Positions 57,478-64,000 of a DNA stretch of 64,000 bases are shown here, piece by piece. The stretch is taken from NCBI GenBank assembly GCA_032768795.1, contig CP136495.1:1304501-1368500 (forward strand). The letters run 5' to 3'. The notes beneath the pieces were generated by a model. It made no database searches and was not told the origin of the DNA. It saw nothing but the letters and a program-made list of their open reading frames with translations. Both the position numbers and the translations under genes were made by a program. How positions within the stretch are numbered: position 1 is the first letter of the stretch; each line of letters starts with the position of its first letter. Source of the stretch: Tremella fuciformis (taxonomy: Eukaryota > Basidiomycota > Tremellomycetes > Tremellales > Tremellaceae).

Positions 57478-59501
57478 ATGGCAACGCAAACAGAGAGCCT
57501 GCGCGCACTGACCAACGACGAGGTGGCCAAGGCGAGTCTCCCTCGTGCCCTTTGCCCTCCATGGTGCCGGTTAGCCGGTGCACCCCACAACAACGACGAC
57601 AGTGGGAGACGGAGCTGACTCGCAGCATAACAAAGAGGGCGACCTATGGGTCGTCATAGATTCCATCGTCTATGATCTCAGCAAATTCGGCGCCATGCAC
57701 CCTGGGGGTATTGGTGTCTTGCTCGATCCCGAGGTGGCGGGGCAGGACGCGACCACCGTCTTCTACGGCCTGTGAGCTGTTCTCCTCTTACATACTGGAC
57801 TGTCAATGCGGTAGCGTAACCCGTTGACTGACGAGCAGCCACCGCTCGGAAATCCTCCAGCGCCCGCAGTATCAGCGCCTCCGGATCGGCCAGATCGAGG
57901 GCCAGAAACCCAGAGTCATGCCGCCCATCCCGGGCGCCATCTCGCTCATACCGTATGCGGAGCCGACGTGGCTCACGCCCGAGTTCAAGAGCCCGTATTT
58001 CAAGGAATCTCACAGGGCATTACAACGAGGTCAGCTGCCAGGTCTTTGGTGCTTAAGCTTGGGTCAGCTGACAGGCAGAGATGCGCAAATTCATCGACGA
58101 GGTCGTCTACCCCGACGCGCAGCTCTGCGAGGAGAATGGCAAGCGCGCCTCGAAGCAGGTGCTCGAGGCCATGGCGTCAGCTTCCATATCCTGCCAATGG
58201 CTCAGCTGACGCGTCAGGCAGAACAAGATGAACCGCATGCGTCTCGGGCCCGGCAAGCACCTCCACGGCCACGTCCTCATGGGCGGCGTCAAGGGCGAGG
58301 ACTTTGACTACTTCCACGAGCTCGTGGTCAACCAAGAGCTCGTCCGCGTCTTTGCGCGCGGCTATGGTGATGGGCTGCAGGCTGGCATGGTCATCGGTCT
58401 CCCGCCAGTCATGAACTTTGCCAAAGAGCCCCTGCGGTCGAAAGTGCTGGAAGAGGTCTTTAGCGGGCAAAAGGTCAGTTGTCCGGCTTGGAGGGGGTGA
58501 CAGCTGACGCTCAGAACATCTGTCTGGCCATCTCCGAGGCGTTTGCCGGCTCGGACGTCGCTGGGCTCAGGACCACCGCCACCAAGAGCGAAGACGGCAA
58601 GACGTGGACGATCAACGGCACCAAGAAATGGATCACCGGCGGCATGCACTCGGACTACTTCACCGTCGGCTGCAAGACCGATGGCGGGCTCACTGTCTTC
58701 CTTGTCCCTCGCGGCGAGGGCGTCGAGACGAAGCAGATCAAGACGTCGTATTCGACCGCAGCCGGCACGGCGTACATCACCTTTGATAATGTCAAAGTCC
58801 CCGCCGAGAACATGCTCGGGCCGGAAGATGGCGGCCTCTTGGTCATTTTGTCAAACTTCAACGTGGGTCTCTCAGCTGACCTGCATGAGTATAGCTGAGC
58901 AGTAGCACGAGCGCTGGGTTATGTGCTGTGCGTCGGCGCGAAGCTCGCGATCGATTGTTGAAGAGTGCCTCAAGTGGGGAGCGCAGCGATATGTCTTTGG
59001 CAAGCCCCTTCTCTCACAGGCTGTCATCCGATACAAGTCAGCTTCCTCTGCGATCCCAGGTCAGAGCTGACGTCCAGGCTCGCAGGCATGATTGCCAAAG
59101 TCGAGGCGACGCAGGCTTGGCTAGAACAGGTGACATACCAGATGTGCAACATGGTTAGCAGAAGCATTGCCCCAGAAGTGCAGTGCTGATTCCAGTCCTA
59201 CAAGGAGCAGTCGCGCAACCTCGCTGGGCAGATCGCCTTTCTCAAGATGCAGTCCACGCGCTTCGCCGGGGAGATTGGCGATGACGCCGTGCAGATCTTT
59301 GGCGGACGCGCTTTGACCAAGACGGGCATGGGCAAGTTCATCGAGCAGTTCCAGCGCACGCAGAAGTTTGATGCGATCTTGGGTGGGGCCGAGGATGTCT
59401 TGGGCGACCTGGGTGTCCGGCAGGCGTGGGTCTCTACTGGGTCGCGGGATGGTTTGCTGATGGCCAGGATGAGGAAGATGCCAAAAGAAGTCCGGCTCTG
59501 A
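57478..59501 (+). CDS. Acyl-CoA dehydrogenase with N-terminal cytochrome b5 domain
   Basis: This fusion couples a haem domain to a flavin dehydrogenase of acyl-CoA oxidation. The b5 part is [11 protein letters not shown], then [20 protein letters not shown] and [20 protein letters not shown], with the HPGG haem ligand. The dehydrogenase part, over about nine introns, reads [96 protein letters not shown], and [21 protein letters not shown] last 42-nt intron joins RQA to [10 protein letters not shown]. There is no presequence; the C-terminal VRL is at best a weak peroxisomal signal, so location is open. Several introns here have complementary ends. Confidence 0.9.
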
Positions 59502-59648
59502 GCTGCTGCTCGCGTCGGCTCGAAACCATCAGTCTTGTAGTCCCTATCGCCTCTTGTGTAGTCTCAGCCGTTTTGATTCCTTCACGCTCTGTTGTCTTAT
59601 ATGCGACGCATGGTGCATGTATCGTCTGTACTGTCCGCGCCGTGCGGG

Positions 59649-60625
59649 CTATCTCCCCAGAATTTCTTCGCGGTCCATTACTTTTGGATCTAGCTTGATT
59701 AGGATGACAGTACGTTGGGGATATTGGTCGGTGGGTACAGTATGCGCTGTGACTCGTGCAGGCTGGCCTCAGCTCCCACCTTGGTGTCTCCTCAAGAGGG
59801 TGGCTCACCACGTCCAGGCCATCCAGGACACCCTCCACGAGTCCAGCTGTGAATGCCTCGCAGGACAACTGGGACATATCTTTGGGTATACTGATGTGCT
59901 GTGTCAATGGCGGCGCGTTGGTCGTCAACATATCTGCGCTTCAGCCCAACCTCAGCCGGCCCGCCAGTCGGCCACTCGTGACCGAAGCCGACTCACACTC
60001 GTCTTCCCCCTCGACCGACCGCTCGAGCCCGTCAGCCGGGCGCCCGAACACGTAGCGGTACACGTGGGTATGCACGAATTGCAAGATGGGTATGAGGCGA
60101 TGTTCCCGCTTGGGGTCTTTGGATGGCGCGGCGAGCGTGGTGCGGAGTAAGAGGAGGGAGAGGATGCGCTGTCCGGCGGCGTAGCCGATACTGGAGAGTC
60201 TGGGATCAGGTCGAGCACAACACCCGGCCTGGGACTGCTTCCAGAACCGACAGACCTCGGACTGCATCAACGACCTCGGACTGCGTCCTCGGTGGCACTC
60301 ACCTCCGCTCCAGGTCCGTCACGCTGTCCACCCTGCTCTGGCTATACGCCACCACCTCGGCAAAGAGAAACGCCCACGCCGCGCCGCCCACCTCGTCCCC
60401 GCGCGTCTTGTTCAGCGGCCGGTCGAGGATGTTGGCCTGCTGCTGCTGCTGGGCGCTGCTGCTCGGCCCCGCGTGGCTGGACGACGAAGACGGGTAGACG
60501 TGCTGCAGGCCGGAGGGGTCCCGCCGCGGCGGGGGGATGGACGTGTGGTGCGAGGCGAGCGGGGAGGGCGTGCTGGGGGACGAGGCGGATGTCGCGGACG
60601 GGAGCGAGTAGCGCGTGCTGGCCAT
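59649..60625 (-). CDS. TRS31: TRAPP complex subunit Trs31 (TRAPPC5)
   Basis: Trs31 is a Bet3-family core subunit of the TRAPP tethering complexes, which activate Rab1/Ypt1 at the Golgi. The disordered start [20 protein letters not shown] precedes the fold: [59 protein letters not shown] and [20 protein letters not shown], then [20 protein letters not shown] and [14 protein letters not shown]. An intron (46 nt) then leads to [20 protein letters not shown] and [17 protein letters not shown]. The family-typical VTAH and RT-ILIK blocks confirm the last exon, which lies in a different frame from the previous one. Confidence 0.9.
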
Positions 60626-61615
60626 GGCTGGCGAGTCTTGCCAGTCTGGGCGCCGCAGAGTGAGCTCCGAGATGCGCGACTGGATTCTGGGGTTGGCGAG
60701 GTGGGCGGTGCCGACTGCGAAGGTGGTCTGTGCTTCTTGCTCCTTCTTCGACTGCTCCGTGCTAAGCGAGCGGGTGCACTGCACTGCGAGGTGGAGCGAG
60801 TGACGTCGACGACGAGCTGTTCTTGTCTTGTGAGTGCGGCCCCGTTTCTATACTGAGCAGGAATGATGTGACGCCTTGCACGAATAGAACATCTCGTCTG
60901 TCTGTTCAATGGTGGTGGAGGTTCTCTCTGCACTTACTTTGTGCCACTGGCTAGAAATCCTCCGCATAACTTAGGCAGCCTCCGATCGCCCACTAGACCT
61001 TAGCACCGAGCTTGTCCATCTGATGGGCAGCGCTTGGCCAGACCGGTCCATCCTTCAGGTCGACCACCGTGACACTGTAGCCACTACCAGCTAGCTCCAG
61101 CGACACCACCAAGCTCGCATCGACCACTGGTACAGCATCGAGCACTGGTATTGGGATTAGGATCGGGACAAAGGGATTGCGACTACTCTGGTAATAGGAA
61201 TTAGGATAGCCGCAGTAGCCGTGCCACACCTAGTTACTCTCACCTAACCACCACACACACCCTGAGCCCCTCACTCCCCCTCCCACTCACTCTCGCTCAC
61301 TCACCCACTCGTCATCCCACATCTCATCGCTCACACTCCAAAGCACCCCTCGCCCATGATCCGCTGAGGCGAGGACGACGCTCTGCATCTTCCCCCGACC
61401 ACACGCCCCGGCGTCCACCCCCTCCAGCTCTTAGCTCTGCCTCTGACCGATCAAGCCGGCTCCCGCCGCGCGTCAACCAACGTCCGACAGACCGACCGCC
61501 GACAACCGAAGTCGAGCCAATTGCGCCCGACACAGACACCGACACCGATACCCCCCTCCCTCCCCCCTCTTCCTCTTTCTTCCACGCCAGGACCGCCCCT
61601 CAGTCATCGCCCGCC
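60626..61615. other. Divergent intergenic region, TRS31 and PPZ1
   Basis: This 990-bp stretch lies between outward-reading starts. From 61220 to 61610 it is a strongly pyrimidine-rich leader of PPZ1. A 78-codon minus-strand frame at 60993-61229 has no known motif and no intron. I regard the region as promoter and UTRs. Confidence 0.45.
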
Positions 61616-63435
61616 ATGGGCCAGTCACCGTCCAAGAAGATGGGCCGCACCCGGTCAAAGGAGCTATCCGCCAACGACCTCGCTGACGCCATCGCCAACA
61701 CCACCATCTCCTCCCCTCCCTCCGCGTCCCCTTCCGACGGCGCGCTCCCCCTGCCCGTAGGTGGCGGCTCCCTCTCCACGCCGCGGGCCAACGGGCGCGG
61801 CACCTCGCGCACACCTACCAGCGCCGTCGCCGGCGCGAGGAGCGGGTCCATCTCGTCCATGGGCTCGAATCGCCCGTCGTCCATGGCGGAATCCTCCTCC
61901 TCGCGGCCCCAGTCGGCACTGGCCGTACCGCCCTCGCCGTCCATCGCGACCAGCCAGCTCTCGCCGGCGCCTTCAAAGGCATCCCTCGCAGCTTCACCCC
62001 CCGGGCCTGGGCCCGCCGGTGCCGCAGGTGCACATCAGCATGCACCCCATGTGGGCCAGCGGCCCGCCTCGCCCCCACCCGCCCCGTCCACCTCCAACTC
62101 TCCCCTCCCACCGGGCCACATGGCCCGCGAGTCCATCGCATCCCTCTCGCCGGGCGCGGCGCTCAGCACGACCATTAGCAGAGGCAGCATGACCAGCGGC
62201 ACCGGCATCCCGGCCATGGACCTCGATAACATGATCAGCAGGCTGCTCGAGGCGGGCTACAGCGGCAAGGTCACCAAGAGCCCGCCGCTCAAGAATGCGG
62301 AGATCGCCAGCGTGTGCGCGGTCGCGCGCGAGGTCTTTCTGAGTCAGCCGACACTTATCGAGTTGAGTCCTCCCGTCAAAATTGTCGGAGACGTACATGG
62401 TCAGGTGAGCAATTTTCCCCTCCCTTCCTAGCCCGCACGCACACACACATGATGTCATTCTGACCGCAAGTATGCCGACCTCATACGCATGTTTGAGATG
62501 TGCGGCTTTCCCCCGCAAGCGAATTACCTCTTCCTCGGCGACTATGTCGATCGCGGCAAACAGTCCCTCGAAACGATCCTCCTCCTGCTCTGCTACAAGA
62601 TCAAGTTTCCCGAGAACTTCTTCCTCCTGCGCGGCAACCACGAGTGTGCGAATGTCACGCGGGTCTATGGATTCTACGACGAGTGCAAGCGCCGCACAAA
62701 CATCAAGACGTGGAAGACATTCATCGATGTCTTCAACGCCTTGCCCATTGCCTCTATCGTTGCGAGCAAAATCTTCTGTGTGCATGGGGGTCTTAGCCCG
62801 AGCTTAAAGAGCATGGACGATATCAGAAGAATCCAGAGACCAACAGGTCAGCTTGGTCACTGGTCCCGAAGACGCAGCTGACGAAGAAGACGTGCCTGAC
62901 TTTGGACTGCTTAACGATCTTGTATGGTCTGATCCTTCGGACACGACCCTTGATTGGGAGGACAATGAACGCGGAGTATCGTACTGTTATGGCAAGAGTG
63001 TCATCAACGCCTTTCTCGCCACACATGTGAGTCAGCTCACATGTTCGACAGTTGCGAGCTGATGTTCAGGACATGGACTTGATATGTCGCGCACACATGG
63101 TGGTGGAAGACGGATACGAGTTCTACAACGACCGGACACTGGTGACTGTCTTCTCGGCACCGAACTACTGCGGCGAGTTCGATGTGAGTCTCTTGTCGTC
63201 AGGTCTTGGCCCAGCTCACGGCGCAGAACTTTGGCGCGGTCATGTCTGTGTCTGAAGACTTGTTGTGCTCGTTTGAGCTTCTCAAGCCGCTCGATGGTGC
63301 GGCACTAAAGAAGGAGATGACAAAGTCGAAACGGAAATCGTGCGTCTGATATTGGCCAGATGATTATCGCTAACGGGCAGACTACAAAATCACCAATCTC
63401 CCCCAAATAACCCAGTAGGACCGCAATCATTCTAG
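61616..63435 (+). CDS. PPZ1: Serine/threonine protein phosphatase PPZ
   Basis: PPZ phosphatases are fungal PP1-like enzymes that regulate cation transport and cell integrity and are inhibited by Hal3. The start [20 protein letters not shown] fits the family, with glycine 2 for N-myristoylation, and is followed by about 200 residues of Ser/Pro-rich sequence. The catalytic domain opens [20 protein letters not shown] and has [10 protein letters not shown] (metal site GDxHG), [75 protein letters not shown] and [10 protein letters not shown]. Five introns interrupt the domain; the 62847-62886 intron has complementary ends. The final short exon gives [18 protein letters not shown]; without that splice the protein would end at KRKSCV. 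Confidence 0.92.
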
Positions 63436-64000
63436 TCTGGCATTCGCTCTTCGTATCTTGGTCGTTCTTTCTTTCCGGGACAATCCGTTACCAGTGCACC
63501 CTATACACATCGCCCATCGTTCTAATGCAATCACAAGACAAAGTACGCATACAACACGGCGCCAAGACCTTTCTCCCTCATTTCGGCTCACACACACTCA
63601 CTCACACAACACCCGTCATCTTTCCGCCGTCCGCCAAGCACGAGCATGACGAAATGTACAATATCGCTTTGGAGCGCCCCGTGGCAGATACAGGCAAGCG
63701 CTCTTCCAAACCCAAGAGCCAAGAAAGCAGAGCAGCCCCGGACAGTGAAGGGCAGAGAGGAGCGGTGAGATTTGGGCATCAGGGCCTTGATTCGGATCTT
63801 GAACTGTTTGTGCATGACGCTGGGCCATTGGTCATTGGGCCGAGGACTGTAACACCTAGTTGGCTATCTATGCACGCGTTGTCATCGTACACACCCTTCA
63901 TAAAAATGCCACGCCGGGTGAATCCCCGATATTCCCGAAAGCGGACTAGGGATTAGAGTTGATTCGGGCAGAGCCTCGGGCATGACGGGGATGGAGGTTC
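63436..64000. other. Region beyond PPZ1 to the window edge
   Basis: The last 565 bp hold the PPZ1 3' UTR and perhaps the end of a neighbouring gene. A 143-codon plus-strand frame (63525-63956) and overlapping minus-strand frames exist. None shows a family motif, so no gene is called. Confidence 0.4.

Noticed and set aside
60993..61229. 78-codon minus-strand frame as a gene
   Set aside because: No known motif, no intron, and it lies in the leader region between TRS31 and PPZ1.
63525..63956. 143-codon frame at the right edge
   Set aside because: No recognised motif, low-complexity composition, competing frames on the other strand, and the edge of the window prevents a decision.

Overview
The window is nuclear DNA of a basidiomycete yeast, most likely a tremellomycete related to Cryptococcus or Tremella. 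The evidence is gene density, many introns of about 38-60 nt with GTNNGY donors and CTNAY branch sites, a five-domain AROM protein, and homologues such as SLS1, SIP5, PPZ and a GT18-like glycosyltransferase. The species assignment is inferred from gene structure and remembered families. I saw no tRNA, rRNA or CRISPR array. Exon joins were worked out by eye from frame continuity, splice signals and recalled family motifs.

Layout. 0-7.8 kb: ARP8 (+), a Mei2-type RNA-binding protein (-) and an unusually short SRP72 (-). 7.9-9.95 kb: a 683-bp mini-Helitron, then a RmlD/MAT2B-like dehydrogenase gene whose ATG it has split. 10-18.7 kb: NOP2 (-), ARO1 (+) and a Nudix hydrolase (+). 19.4-25 kb: a proline/serine-rich unknown (+), a Pep12/Vam3-type syntaxin (-), dynactin subunit 6 (+) and SLS1 (-). 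25.1-34.4 kb: a nested transposon island. 34.5-42.5 kb: D-2-hydroxyglutarate dehydrogenase (-), L-lactate cytochrome c oxidoreductase (-) and 2-oxoglutarate dehydrogenase E1 (+). 42.6-64 kb: UBR7 (-), PRP5 (+), EMC6 (-), RQT4/TRIP4 (+), a GT18-like transferase (-), SIP5 (+), a small mitochondrial protein (+), a cytochrome b5-acyl-CoA dehydrogenase fusion (+), TRS31 (-) and PPZ1 (+).

The mobile DNA is the most interesting part. Between SLS1 and the hydroxyglutarate dehydrogenase gene lies an element with 54-bp terminal inverted repeats (53/54 identical) and a perfect 8-bp target duplication, AGCAAACT. It carries a FAR1-type DNA-binding gene and a CACGTG array with an exact 11-bp period. Nested in it are two identical 683-bp mini-Helitrons joined head to tail and, 13 bp away, a 6.5-kb autonomous Helitron. 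That Helitron has a spliced Rep-helicase gene of about 1775 codons and a second spliced gene on the opposite strand. A third mini-Helitron copy, identical as far as I could read, sits 18 kb away exactly between the A and T of the start codon of the RmlD-like gene. All Helitron ends are 5'-TC and CTAG-3'; insertion is between A and T, except at the dimer's internal junction.

Among host genes, D2HGDH makes 2-oxoglutarate, which the neighbouring KGD1 product consumes, with lactate dehydrogenase between them. At least ten introns have a donor (GTCAGCT) that is the reverse complement of their branch region (AGCTGAC), so the two could pair in the pre-mRNA.
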